Below are positions 1-12,751 of a DNA stretch of 37,630 nucleotides, in pieces (positions within the stretch are counted from its first letter, which is position 1; every line of letters begins with the position of its first letter). The notes beneath the pieces were generated by a model. It saw only the letters and a list, made by a program, of their open reading frames with translations. It made no database searches and had not been told where the DNA came from. The translations under genes were made by a program, and so were the position numbers. Origin of the DNA: Rodentolepis nana (taxonomy: Eukaryota; Platyhelminthes; Cestoda; Cyclophyllidea; Hymenolepididae); NCBI GenBank assembly GCA_900617975.1, contig UZAE01012193.1, forward strand, positions 1 to 37,630. The letters are read 5' to 3'.

Positions 1-14
1 GGGGGGGGGGGGGG
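1..14. repeat. poly(G) run at window edge
   Basis: The window opens with 14 consecutive G, so the full run may extend beyond the edge. It is one of many G or C homopolymers scattered through this otherwise AT-rich sequence. Confidence 0.9.
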
Positions 15-3000
15 TAGGGGTTTCGAAATTACTGCTGGGAGGAAACCACCTGTCCCCCTGTTTGTTCTATAGTAATATGAGCGCAAAATAGGGTATTTGC
101 TATGGAAGGAAACTCTTGTCAGATAACAAGTTAAAATGACATACTTGATTAAAAGTGAGGTCTTTTCTTCTTGTACGGTACTAGAACATGCCTATGAACG
201 CAAGTAGCTAAACTTCATCATGAATGAGAGCAGTGATACGAGGGAAAATATACTATCACTACCATTGAACGACTTTCATTATGCATCAATCGCAACAAAA
301 GCTCATGATCTAGTACTTAAATAGGAATAACAACTTCATTCATTCTAACAATGATTGAACGAGTGGAGACAAAACTGATATAGTAAATTTCATTGCTGAA
401 AGAAAACAGATGGAAAAAGCGAGAGGCCTTGGTGATTCGCCACTAAAAGTGACTCAGTGCATCTAGTAACTTAGACCAGAATTTTTATTGAACTATCAGC
501 TATTAACTATCAAAAAAATAGAGTCCGTTCCAATACCTTGGGTACTTTTAATAACTCTAGTAACCGGATGCTCAGAAAAGTGTATCAAAGCAGATTTATC
601 GATGTTCCAGACAATACTTCAATTAGACATTTAACATTTGTAGAGGATATCTACACTCGCGAGCCTCGACTATGCCCAATAACCTCTATGGAAGATTCTC
701 CTAGGTTTTAACGGTACCCAAGATTAACTAAGCTACCCCCAAAATGATAGATGAAACGGAAAACGTTTATTTTGGTAATACTATGTATTGGACTGTGGCG
801 TGTAATGTTGCGTTGTGGTGTGTTGACTGCAGAGAGCTTAGCCATTATATACACTTTTGGGTATGATAAAAACGTAATGACTGGTTACTGATTGGCAAGC
901 AAGGTTTCATAATGCTCGGACCCCCTTGAGCTCCTTTGCTTCAAACACTCAGAGGTTATGTTCCTCACACGTTCATAACTTTATTGGTAAGGAATTGAGT
1001 TTATTTACTTTCATTAGGTCCTTCCTAAAGCGCTGCTATTTATTTCTTGCTGAAAATCAGTAAACGTTGAATGGGATAATGAAATCAATAACCAAGTCTG
1101 ATAATTTAATGCAACTTCCTAATTTTAACCTCAGAATTGCTTAAGAACATCGGATTCTGATTAATAGGAAATTAATAATATGAATGAGATAGGACTAACG
1201 GATAGTAACATAACCGCCTCAGGAATTATTGCAATGTTTCACGGAAAGATAAAAAATGACGGCTATTGCTTTACAAAGTGCACAAAAGATAACAGATATT
1301 GACCATACATTGAAATCTTAGACCAATTTATTTTGAAATTGCCTTAAAACTATGGTAAGACAAATAAGTTTAAAAATTAACCCCTAATTAACTAAGTTAT
1401 TCTGCAAAGATTATAAATGGTAATGGCTTAGTATTTCGTAAATATCTTGAATAAATGCATGAAAATGAACAATTACAACTCTTTTCTTTCACAAGAAAAA
1501 ATTAAATTTAAACAAAATTGTCGGATTTCTTCCAAAATGAAAAGATTCGAAATAAATTCCTAGATAGTCGGCGAGAAGGAAAGGAAGTCATTTAAATGGG
1601 CAAAATATAAGTTAAAGAAATTTAGTTCCAACTTACGGGGAACGACATGATGTAAAGAGTTGTTAGGAGGAGGAATTAGAACACTGAGGGCTTGGGCGAT
1701 TGTACTTATGGCTATTAGGCGATGCCTTCTAGACCAATCAAAAATTCTATTTCTGAGCAGATGCAGGCGCAGAACTGAATGAGTCAGCATCGACGAATTT
1801 TATTCTCCCGCTGACAAAACAGAACTAAGCCTAAGTAAGCAATGTTAGCTTCGAGACTTAAAACAACTCTGTGAAAGTAGACAAACAACTTAGTTAGCTG
1901 ACTATATTGTCGCCTTAGTGACAGAAATATTGTCCACTACTTGCGCTATGTCCGCACTATTCCAAGGACTTAATATGGGTCGTTCAAAGGCTAAAACTTT
2001 CTGTAATACACGTCTCAGTATTTTCTACAGCAAGACCGTTTGTGTCTAACCGAACAATTTATGCAATTGGTTGGTAGTACCGACTCTACTTTTATAGCCA
2101 ACTACTGAAATATGAGTGCATTTGTTGTAATTATTTTGGCATATATGGGGCGAATGTAGCCTTCAGAGACGTGAGGTATTTATATTTCAAACAAGAAAAG
2201 TCAGATAGTTAATTTTTCAATAAATCTACACTTTCACTACCCGAAATGCTCAACAACCCCTCTGTTCAGATGAATATAATAGAGTTACCTTAACTTCATT
2301 TGATTTTGTTTTAAGAATGGGCTCCTCAAAATAAGGCCTTTACACGGAATTTGTTCGGCAAAAATAACAGAAATAAGCACAAGACTATTTAAACGGTCAG
2401 TTTAAATAATTGTCCCCAAGAAATTCATTAATTTATTGCACATTTTGCTTTTAATATTAAGTTAGCCTGTTTAGAGAGCACTACTTCAAATATCAAGTAA
2501 AACAATGAACTTGGAGCAAAAATTGAAGGGAAAGTATAAGCCCAATTATAATCCAGTTATCCAAGGTCATTTTACAAATTTAATTTTAGCATTACCCAAG
2601 ATTTATTCTTTTATCCTGGTTGCTTATACAAGCCATAATAACAATGTTTTTCTTATTTGATCATTCAGAGCAGGGTAACGAAAACTGCAACTGTTGGTAC
2701 GCGAAGCATGTCCACTTGCGATTTTAAACCATGAATAATTCGCGTGATTTTCAAACCTTTACTATAGATTGCTTGGGGATGATAAATTCTACTTTAATAC
2801 TAAAAAGATAGGATATAATGAGACTAAGAAAGATTTGGCATCCAAGGGCTTACTTAAGGCACATTTAAATATGTGAAAGTTTGGCCAATCAAATCAAAGT
2901 ATTTCTAAAAGTTATATGACATGTGCAACTGTATAGAGAAATCTAAAGTTCCTCCGAAAAACAGTCAAACCAATGGTGTATAAAAAATTAAAAACCTAAG

Positions 3001-6000
3001 CAAAGCAATTCTCTACCTGCTTATCACCTTCTGAAGCCACGAGTGAGTGAGATTGAAAGCAATCGATATAGCCTAATCGTTTGGATGCCGAAAGCTATAC
3101 TTGCATTGCCTTCAAGCGAAATTCATATGTTTTATCTCTCGTAGAAATGATTACCAGTTGTTAACTTTCTATGATTATACCTGTATATTACAGTCTCATT
3201 ACGGAAAAATTACCATTGAAATTGTTGACCAACCGACAGACACACAAGACGCTTGTCATATTCTTCTGATATTCATATAACTCGTTTAAAACCAACTCAA
3301 CCAAACCCAACTGAAATAAATCATATAAGCGCCATGATAATCACCTAAAAAGAGGACATAAATCACCCCCTTTTGTAGCAAACGGTAATTCTTCTTAAGT
3401 GAAAAGCCCCATGTCCTCAAAATTGGAATACTCAATAGATGAAGACAGAGAAAATCTCCAAATATCTTAACTCTTTCTTTATGCATGTCGAAGGCATGGA
3501 GGAACACTTCAATTGAAAGAACCCTCGTATCTTATTCCTTCCCAGACATTTACGTTTGCATTTCCTCCACTCGAAAGACGCTTGTGGTATAGTTTCAATT
3601 AAGTTGAAACATATCTTAGGTGCCATGCATAATGGCGTACACTGTTTACTTATTCTGCATCTGACTCATCGTCATTAATAGTACCTAGGTCGGTCGACAG
3701 TGGAATGGTTAGCATTCCAAATTAGCTGAAGTGTCTCAAATTCGGTTGGTTCACCCATTCTAAGCCACCTCACAAAATTAAATAAACTCAAAGTTACCAA
3801 TTGATCCTAAGATTCCCAGACATCACTTTCAATAGTCAAATAATTTTCTCAAGTCAATGGGTGAAGTACTGTCGACCCTTAGATTGGGACCAGGTATTTA
3901 GGAGCCTCGTTTTTGAGTACGCCGCATTTTACTACCGCTACTATTGACCGGAATTAGCCGGTGTGGCTAGTCACGACTATTATTGAAAATCGATTTAATG
4001 AACTCTGATTTGGTAAAGGGGAGAATTGACTACTGCGACACCAGCCCACAATAACCGCTTAGATCTGTCTAACCCTCGGTCTGTTCGAATATCTATCAGC
4101 AAAGCCAAATGTTTGGGGAATTAAAGAACTTTCGACATTTAATATCATCTAAATCATAACTATATAAACCCAGAGCGACTGTATCTTAAAGTGCAAATAC
4201 AGATGTGTGGGTACAGGGTAAAGAAAGAAACATATCGCAACAATTACCCATTTTGGGAACCGATTATAACGCCTAATAACAAAAGGTGGTCTTACGACCG
4301 CGTCCAAAATAAATTTGTCCAAAAAGTGCACTTTATTCAAGCCACTAAAATGGAAATTATTGCTTAAACTATTAATAGTGTGTAAAAGGGCACAAGTTTA
4401 AAAAATGAATATAAGCCAAGTTGATTCACATAGATCCGAACCAAGATATGCTAATGAATTAACCTACCGAAATTATAACCTATTTGCTGTCCAAGCCAAC
4501 ATTGATCGAGATTTATCTTGTCCAAATACCGGATCAAAATTTTACCTAGTTATTTTATTCGGAATCCACGTAAGGAATTTATTCAATAGAAATGATATTT
4601 GCGGAAAAAGCAATATGTTTGCGATAGATATTAGAGACGGGGGTGGTTTTTGTGATCAAAATGGATGTAATATCAATTTCCTTGAATACAGATCAGATTT
4701 CAGGTTCCATTCCTAAGTAACTAAATAAACTAACCTCCTTACGGACAAATGGCATTTTGGAGTGTAAAAGATGGTCTTATGTAACTTCAATTGACAAATG
4801 ACCAAAGAAAGTGTGAATCACTGCCTCTTGTACCAGAATAGATGCGTATTTCTGCAATACAGTTGCAAAAGACGAGAAAAGTAGTAACTGAAGGAGATGA
4901 ATCATGAGATTTACTACATATAAGCATCTAAAATCATGCTGAATACAGTTATATTCCAAATGGTCACATATTTAAAATGGTAATTGGAATATTATTTATG
5001 GATGTATACATTTGGCGTTTAAAATTGGACTTACGCTGTGAAAGTTAATTAAAAAAGCGAAATTAATTGGCTGAAAAATAATAAATGTAATTAATTTTCG
5101 ATAATATAAATTGTTTCCATTCGTGAATTTTTTAAGATTTTCGATAGTTAAAAAGTTGAAGGATACGTTTCTACATTTTAATATTGAAAAATATATATAT
5201 CAGAAAATTTATCTCAAAACATTAAATTAAGTCGAAATAAGCAAATAATTAATTGAATGCAAATATCAAGATGTATCATGGTAAATACCAAGATGCTTCC
5301 AGTTTTATTTACTTACCTCAGCCATACTGCGATTTCAACGAGAAGTAATTTGAACTTTGTTAACTGATCGAGAAATCGATAAGATTTAACGATTTCAAAA
5401 TAGACAGGTTTGTGAGGAATTAGATTTTGCATAAAATAGCCTACAGGGTGGGGGGTTAGAGACGGCTACCATAGCGATAATGCCTTCCGAGGAAAAGAAG
5501 AATAACGGACTCCGTTTGCATCAGCGTATTCTCTCCCCTACGCTGCATCCACCATGAATGCAACAGGCGCAATAAAGGGAGTGGGCAATTTGGAAATGCC
5601 AGGCTTATATAACGCCTATTGGATTGGGCGGTGAATCACCAACCAACAGCATCTCTTAGAACGGAGTTTCTGCTATACCAGTGGGATCCAGGCGAGTAAT
5701 AGACAATATTCATCCAAACGCTAATCTAATCCGCATTAAAATATGCTTGACAAGTAGATAGAAAGCCTGACTTGTTACATGTGGCTGGGGAGGTGGGAAA
5801 ATTTTGGAGTTAGTAAGTTGAAGCGAGGTAAAAAGTACAAACATCTTGTGAGCTTTAATATGATCAATGATGGGAGTGGTAGTGGGAAGTTGTTAAGTAT
5901 TGCGCAAACTTTTGCTTGGCTAATTACAGTAAATAGTGGTACGTATCTCAATGTTTGAGTGATCTATTTGAACACCCTCTTGATATATATTCGCCCAAAT

Positions 6001-8043
6001 AAAATCTATGGATTTCAACAAATATATATATAAGAACCGTGGATAATTATATGTGAATTATATTTTTTACATTGAGCATCAATGCCTGGCTATGAATTTA
6101 ATACGACATAATGAAACAGATCTAACATCGTAGTTTAAGGCGTAGGCAGGATGCAGGTGACAACTCTATTTTATTGAGATAAAGTGCAGAGAATCCACAC
6201 ACGCGTACATGTGAGTTGGTGATTAGCCCCGTAGAAATCAAGAATGCCTCTCCCCTCCAATCGAATATTGGAAAACGCTGTCTTAAATGGGCTTTGGATT
6301 CATAAGCGCTTTGTGGAATATTTTTGCTCATCTCCTATAGTTAAGGTGAAAACCAGTTTATGAATAATTACTCAATCTGAATAACGCTATGCTATACTTG
6401 GCTTGAGTTAAACTGTAAAAAATGTTTGTGATACCATTGAAAACTTGCGTTTTCCATCTTTCTAGCTTGTAGCTAGATTTTCCGCAGAAGGTTTAGTTAC
6501 CAAAGGGAAGAGCTTGTAGTAACTCAGAAGCCGCTAGTTTAAATTGAAGAATACTATGTTAACGTTATGTTATGACAAAAATGAGGCAGAATTGTAAAGT
6601 GGCTCTATTAGCTTAACTGGATATCCCACCATAAACCCAACTATTTACCTAAGGCTTAATAGGGCCATTTTTAGAGGGAAGATCAAGAATTGATGTAGTC
6701 AATGGGGAAATGCTTGAGAAGGGTAAAGTGGGAAGAATTGAAAAGAATAAATGAAAAGGAAGATGAGACGAAAACACTGAGCGAAGACAAGCTAGTTTGT
6801 GAGGGCAGGTGAAATGAGTTCGATAAGGTGACTGATAAATTTCACGTTCTTTGTCTATTGGTGGATAATTAGCAGCTGAGGTAGGGGTATGAGTCATTGG
6901 ACGAGTGAAACAGAGACTAAGTCGAAGAACTACTACAAGGGGAGGGGGGAGGTACCAGTCTCGCGACCAATATGCAAAAAAGTTATGAAGTAGAGGGGTA
7001 AAGCTCACAACGCGCATGTTAAATAGTTATAACGTTGATAAATTACTCAAATGTCGGGAGTGAGTCATGCGAAAAATTATGTAGAGAGCTTATATAAAGT
7101 CGGTAAGGAAATCGCGATGTAGAAAACAAAGAGCGGAGCCAACACATCATGCTATTTATAGACAAAATGAAAAACCGCGGTTGTTTAAAGTACAATCCCA
7201 TCAAAGCGTAATTATGAACCATCACTGCTGAATCTACAAGCGATATTTCAAACGATATTCCTTTCTTATTCTATAACACTGGAACTACAGATCACCGTCC
7301 TACATTGGAGTCTAATAAACAAAAATGGAACAAAAGCGTAATAAGTACAGAGAATAAAATGAATGGACGTTAAAGAGGTAATGAAATATGGTTTTATTGT
7401 ATTTCAGTGTATTTTTATTTACGTATTCTTAAGCAGTTTAATTCTTCTTAAATATGACTTATTAACATTACTTGTGATAGTGGAAGGAGTAGATGAAAAA
7501 TTAACTAAGGTGGTCATATAAACATTTAGCTGTTACAGGAAATCGAAATGAAAACGGTAGGAAAACATTTGAATTTTGCTTTTGATAGCAAGAAAACAGC
7601 CTGTGGATCTGTTAGAAAAAAATATTCAAGGAGAAGGGTCAATTAGTTCTATTACGGTAGATACGCTTTAACTGAAAATTCTGTCAAAAATGACCCAGTC
7701 CATTGGAGAAAAAGTGTTTTTTTAATGCATTTCTTTACGGCCTGGGGATTATCGATTTAAAGTAATATGACGGTGTCGTTCTGTCAATTTTTGACAGGGT
7801 TTAGTCAAGTTTGGACAAGAATATCCGTTTTTTGGTTCAGACCGCTTTACCAAATGAATTTTGTTACTTTAATTAAAAAAGTTACTGTTGTAGCTTAATT
7901 TCTCTCCAAAATGTAAATGAATAAAATAAAAAAATAACTGCCTAAGTTATTATTTATGGGATATTCCGATTCGAAATGCCTCAAGAATATGGATAGTGTT
8001 TAAGTTCAGTTTTAATAATATACTCTCAATACCTCTTCTAGCC
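15..8043. other. AT-rich non-coding stretch, no gene seen
   Basis: I found no recognisable protein, no tRNA-like fold and no copy of the window's retroposon here. Open frames are short and at the size expected by chance for this base composition. A somewhat more GC-rich patch lies at about 5450-5720, and a purine-rich patch (pyrimidine-rich on the minus strand) at about 6650-7000. Neither could be assigned. Confidence 0.5.
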
Positions 8044-8747
8044 TCATCCACCTGCGAATAGTCGTAAGAAGTCATTGCGAACTCCAAGCACATTGATAAT
8101 CCGATCAACAGGCTCTAAGTAGCGTTGGCAATAATACGTTGAGAAACCAAATCTTAAAGCCAAGTAAATTGAACTTTTGGATTTGTAGATATCAAGGTGA
8201 GGTTTACAAGAGAATGAGAAACTCTGTGCCACCAGAGTTTAAGTAAAGTAATGGCATTCTGACCTTAGTACCCGTTCCTATTTTAGCCATCGTTTGACCT
8301 TTGGCTGGAATAGTTCGCCATCTCGCATTTTCAGGAGTTCCAACATGAGTATAGCTTACCATGTTCGTGCCCTTAATAGTCCCAGTAAAACACAATTAAT
8401 TTATGTAATAGTATAAGATTATGGAGCAATGCAATATTCGGTTGTAGGACCTGCTTGGAATAAAATTTCATCAATCAATACGGATTTTCACTAGCTAATA
8501 ACCAACAGATACGATTTTATTAGTACATTCTATAATTTTTAATAAAGAACTGCTTTCGCAGTCCCTAACCTCACGTATCTACTGGAAAGTTTTTTTCATA
8601 TTCGTGCATAGATTTCATAATGAACCAAGAGAAACTCCCCACAAAGGTATCTGCAGACGTATAGACGTTCAAGAACCAGTTAGGAAACTCATTGTTTCCC
8701 ATAAAACGATTATGACAGAAGCTCATGTTTAGTTGTGCTTTATAATG
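8044..8747 (-). CDS. weak candidate: last three exons of an unidentified gene
   Basis: Three minus-strand open segments join in phase: 8747-8575 (57 codons plus 2 nt), 8354-8264 (1 nt plus 30 codons) and 8223-8044 (60 codons including TGA). The last intron would be 40 bp, matching the short introns of the proven genes nearby, and the middle exon is less AT-rich than its surroundings. Against this, the acceptors lack the T-rich tracts seen in the four confident genes, and open frames of about 60 codons are expected by chance here. The predicted product has no motif I recognise. It could equally be random sequence. Confidence 0.18.
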
Positions 8748-11700
8748 CTACACCCTACTCAGTTCTCAGAAGGCCGAAGACTTTTTCCTCAAACGACGGT
8801 TTTTGAATTAACAAAGTAAACTTAATTATATAGGATTGGAGATCTAACAAATGATTTATCAGCCAATAATTGCAGCGAGGTGTACTTCACAAGCAGTTTT
8901 ACGTAGCCAGGTGTAAACTTGAGTACGTAGCAATCGATAGTACAGTACACGAGAAAATAATTTTACGATTTACCTTCGAGATTACTGAGACTATTTTATT
9001 TGCGCCACAAATGGGTACAAAGAACTTGCACTCGAAGCTCAACGCCATGGGTTCTTTACTAAGGCCCAAAACTGTTTAAGAAATGTCGGGGAAGCGTTTA
9101 GGTGTAATTTTATATTTACTTTTATAAATTGTAACAAATTCAGTTATTTTTTATTGAAGCAGGAGGTTTCCTTCTGAATCACCTTATTTTTTAATGTGGT
9201 GGCCATTTTAGGCCATAACGGAGATTTGTAGTTGGAAAGGTGGGCCTGCTCTGATTCGCATAGATATCGCATTTCGAAATGCGAGACAGACAGGTTTAGG
9301 CTTCGCTACATAGTTTATTTTGAAAGAAGGTTTCTTTTGATTCTCATCCTTGGGTGGATAATACACTGAGTCCTTGCCACTAATAAATAGTGACTCAAAT
9401 TATCTCGTGGTAGCATTGATATGTAACCGATATTATTTTGTGAGCTAAATCAAACCGTCCGACATGTAATTATGTAGCTATTCCCAATACAATGATGCTG
9501 AACGAAATTCTTCGTTTAATATAACTTTCAAAACTAATTCAAAGGTGAAAAAGAATTTCAACATTCTGATTTAAATTTTCAATGTGTTACAACTTCCGTT
9601 TCGTATAGCGCTTGTTATCTTTAAAAGTGGACTTAGCGTATAATCTAGACTGCACGCTGAAGTAGTCCTTTCTCCCTCCCAGAAGAAATGAGGGAGGCCT
9701 TCTAACTCAGTGATTTGTTTGAGGCTCGAGTTCCCATTATGGAATTTAAAGACCTCTGTTCGGGACACCATTAATATTTGAATTTGCTTCCAACCAGCGG
9801 AGAATCTTTGCATTTGCCGCTTGCTTTATTTGCAAACGTTGATAAATACAATCGGATACACACCAGTGCATTTTGAACAAACACCATTTCACATCTCCCT
9901 CCCCCACGCCATACTTTTGGAAATGGAAAGGAGCATTACAAATGTAACGAGATAAATATTGTAGGGATACTTGTTTTTTACGCCGTAAAATTTCTACGAA
10001 GGTTGATTATGAGCTAATTTTTGTTTAAATAAATGAAAATTTAAAGAGCGTACCCTAAATTTGAATTTTTATTTGAAATTCGCATTGGACACTGATGCAA
10101 TATCATAAACCTCTCCTACCACCTATAAATAACTGAAGTTGTAAATACGAATTTCCCCTTACTATTAGTACTAACAACAGTCGAGGTCAGAAAAGGCATT
10201 AAAGAGGTGATCTTCTTTTCCGATTTTGTTACCGCATTGTCCACTAAAATTGAGTTAACTTTTCGTCTACAAAGCTGCAATGTCTTTTGTATCGCTAAGC
10301 CTCGAGGCAGGTTTAAATGGCAGTTGTCGAAACTAATATTTGACTTAAACTGTTTCAGTTCCTTTAAAAGCACACATGGTTTTACACGCGCCCATTCATC
10401 GATGACTCATATAAAGTCTCTTTGTACTTCCTTCCCACTCCCCCCCCCCCCCCCCACCCGCTTTGGTTACATACATGGTCTTCTCTCATCTCACTCTGTC
10501 CTTATCGCGGTTCATCAATACTATTTGGCCTTCACAGCCCCCTTTGTCGTGGATAGCTGCCAGACCTTAGTCAACTAAGATTCTGATTTCATTAGACTTT
10601 TGGTTATGGTTTATACAATATTAACTTAATGAGTGGTTCATATTTTAAGTTCAGATTTTTTGCGTTTCCGCCTGGATTGCAGCAAACTCCAATCTATGTG
10701 TCCAGTGGCTGTTGCCCAGTTTAATCATGATGGTCAGCCTTGCCGCTTCAAACCATTTCTTTGTTCTATGGTAGAGAAGTCAAAATATATTTACATCATT
10801 TTCAGCACCTTCGAGTTTTAAAACACAGTAATGAAAAGATTGGCTTTTTTAGGTAAGCAGAGCTCTGTAAACTGAGATAGGACTTTATTTCAGACTAGGA
10901 AAATACTCATAGAACGATCCTCTTTCATGATAAACTCGAACATGTTCAGAAACCACTTAATTGACAGAATGGTTCATTATAGTTGGCAAAATTCAGATTC
11001 ACTTAGCTTTGATAGGCGAATTTAATTTTCCAATCATTTAATCTAAACGTAAAGGTGGTAAATGTTGGCAAAAATTTCCAACCAAAACAACTATGCTTTT
11101 GTTCAACCATGCGTAAGCTTTGATACTTCTATTCTTGCCTCTAATTAGTACGTTTAATCGTTAACGAGAAACTATTTTCGAAAACGTTTATATTGAAACT
11201 TGGTATTCTCTTGATTATGTCGATTCTCGTATTTGATAAATTAGGGCTATTTGAAGTTTAAATTGGCGGCAAAAAGGGAATGTTTTTGGAGGGAACCGCA
11301 CATTTGGCATTCATGGAAAGTGGAACAGTCTACTGCTTGTGGTGAGGTTACGTCCTGCTAAACCGCGTAGTCACTGGTGTGGTTGATGGAATAACGATTA
11401 CTGTTACTTGAGAAATGGACAATGTTAAGGTGGAAGTGAAAAAAATCTGAATTTTCTAGGGGGTCCACAATACTTCGCGGTTGAAGAAAAATTATTCAAA
11501 TACACCAAAAACAATATGAATACGATGATTCTCCCATTTTCGAATGTCTTGAAGAAAATAACCACTACGACAAATAGACGGATACTAATAGGTTTGACGT
11601 AAAAAATGTAGAAATCATCTCAATAAATTGGAAGTTGAAGCCCAGCTAGTTGGTACTTCGGACTTAATAAGTACCAATATGTACAAAATGATTAAAAATT

Positions 11701-12000
11701 ATTAGAAAATGTAGAAGCAAAATTGGTTGAAATAATCTCAAAGAAGTCGTTAGGTTTATCTAAATCAAGCATGTGCCCATGGAAAAAGACTTCGGCACCA
11801 CTAGGCTAGAACCAAAATGGGAGACTTGTCACCACTCAAACTAATACGAGAGCGCCTTGGAACAATGAGAAACAGGGGCTTGAGATATAGTCAACTATGA
11901 AAGTGGCAAGGTGATCACGTACCCTAACTTTTGAAAACCCATGAAGATTCTTTTTGTCCTTCCATTTCGGATTACCGACAATATTTTTTTTAAAAAGTCC
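8748..12000. other. non-coding stretch, no gene seen
   Basis: No protein or RNA gene could be supported. The segment includes a C16 homopolymer at 10440-10455 inside a pyrimidine-rich patch (about 10400-10520). The longest open frame here (10207-10578, plus) runs through that C tract and is rejected as coding. Confidence 0.5.
10440..10455. repeat. poly(C) tract, 16 bp
   Basis: Uninterrupted C16 flanked by a CT-rich segment. Similar tracts lie at 25245-25255, 32798-32808, 33335-33348 and 34057-34066, and inside retroposon copy B. Confidence 0.95.
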
Positions 12001-12333
12001 ATCTGCCAAAATTGGGGTGTGCGATAGACTTACCTCCACGTGGTGCACCATGGGCAACGTATACTCTTACGCAAAAAGTCTATTAACCGGCAGTTGACTT
12101 CTCACTTCTAACTACCATCACCTCACTCTGTGCCATATTCGACTATATTCACAGTACTCACCTCACCTTTTTCTACCTTTGTGTTTGTCTCTTACATCAT
12201 TGAAACACTCCTCTGTTCACCCCTCCCCTCTCGTCTTTTTTCAATTTGATGTACCTTCCCCTCTGTGAAGCCTGAAGTCAACTAGCATCAAGACGCCTGC
12301 TATTTGATATAAATAAATAAATCTGCCAAAATT
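12001..12333 (+). mobile_element. Retroposon copy A with 13-bp target-site duplication
   Basis: The element body is 12014-12320 (307 bp). It starts GGGGTGTGCGATAG and ends ATTTGATATAAATAAATAA. It is flanked by a perfect direct repeat, ATCTGCCAAAATT, at 12001-12013 and 12321-12333. The order is 5' ribozyme-like segment, pyrimidine-rich middle, and a conserved 3' end (GAAGCCTGAAGTCAACT onward) with a TAAA-type tail. It has no coding capacity. The repeat size and simple tail are typical of elements mobilised by a non-LTR retrotransposon. Relative to copies B and D it lacks about 17 bp near the 3' end. It lies in the same orientation as copy B, 445 bp upstream of it. Confidence 0.92.
12014..12083 (+). 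ncRNA. HDV-like ribozyme, copy A (slightly degraded)
   Basis: Same layout as copy B: P1 GGGGTGT, P2 ATAGAC/GTCTAT, P3 ACC/GGT, L3 TCCACGT, then TGGGCAACG, a P4 hairpin and CAAAAA. P1' reads GCACCAT, so one P1 pair is lost (G2 opposite A). P4 is shortened, and one G before the active-site C is missing. It may cleave poorly. Confidence 0.8.
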
Positions 12334-12751
12334 CATTCTGAAGTGATGATGGCCAATAATGAGAGTGGTGTGGAGGAAGTAAAAATAAAGCACGAGGGAA
12401 GCAACGAAGTTCAGCAAACGACTCTTTGGAAAGAAAAAAAATCAATATCCGAACAAAATAAAAATGACGATTGGGAATTGCGGAGGATGTGGAACAACAC
12501 ATCGGTCATTGGTGCAATCTTATCAATGAAGGCCCCCAGATGCCAAATTTTTTGCACTACCAGCAAATGAACAACTCTAAGGCTTTTGCAGGAATAAAAA
12601 TAAATAGAGTATACTTGGGACAAATAAAAACATTCTCAGCTATACAAAAAGTAAAGAATACCCTACTTACAATAATTTAAGTATAATCATTTGGAAGACA
12701 TTTAAAGTGAGAAACTTAGCTATTGAAAACTAATTATAAACACGAACTCTT
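12334..12751. other. Spacer between two direct retroposon copies
   Basis: 418 bp of unique-looking sequence between the duplications of copies A and B. It holds two overlapping plus-strand open frames (12343-12570 and 12471-12680) in different phases. Neither resembles a known protein and neither shows splice support. It could be a decayed coding fragment, but I cannot show that. Confidence 0.4.

Noticed and set aside
4405..4716. 103-codon plus-strand open frame in the otherwise empty 5' region
   Set aside because: No recognisable domain, and a few frames this long are expected by chance over six frames of 37 kb of AT-rich DNA.
6649..7017. 122-codon minus-strand open frame
   Set aside because: It is open because the strand is pyrimidine-rich and poor in stop codons. 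The composition (Pro, Ser, Leu, Phe) reflects that, and there is no family match.
10207..10578. 123-codon plus-strand open frame
   Set aside because: It spans a C16 homopolymer whose length decides the frame. No domain and no splice or family support.
12014..12083. Hammerhead ribozyme, as found in schistosome repeats, for the retroposon 5' domain
   Set aside because: No CTGATGA core or matching GAAA strand is present. The HDV-like double pseudoknot explains the conserved segments instead.
12343..12680. Two overlapping frames between retroposons A and B, possibly one frameshifted coding fragment
   Set aside because: No homologous family could be named and no splice signals frame them. Chance is sufficient.
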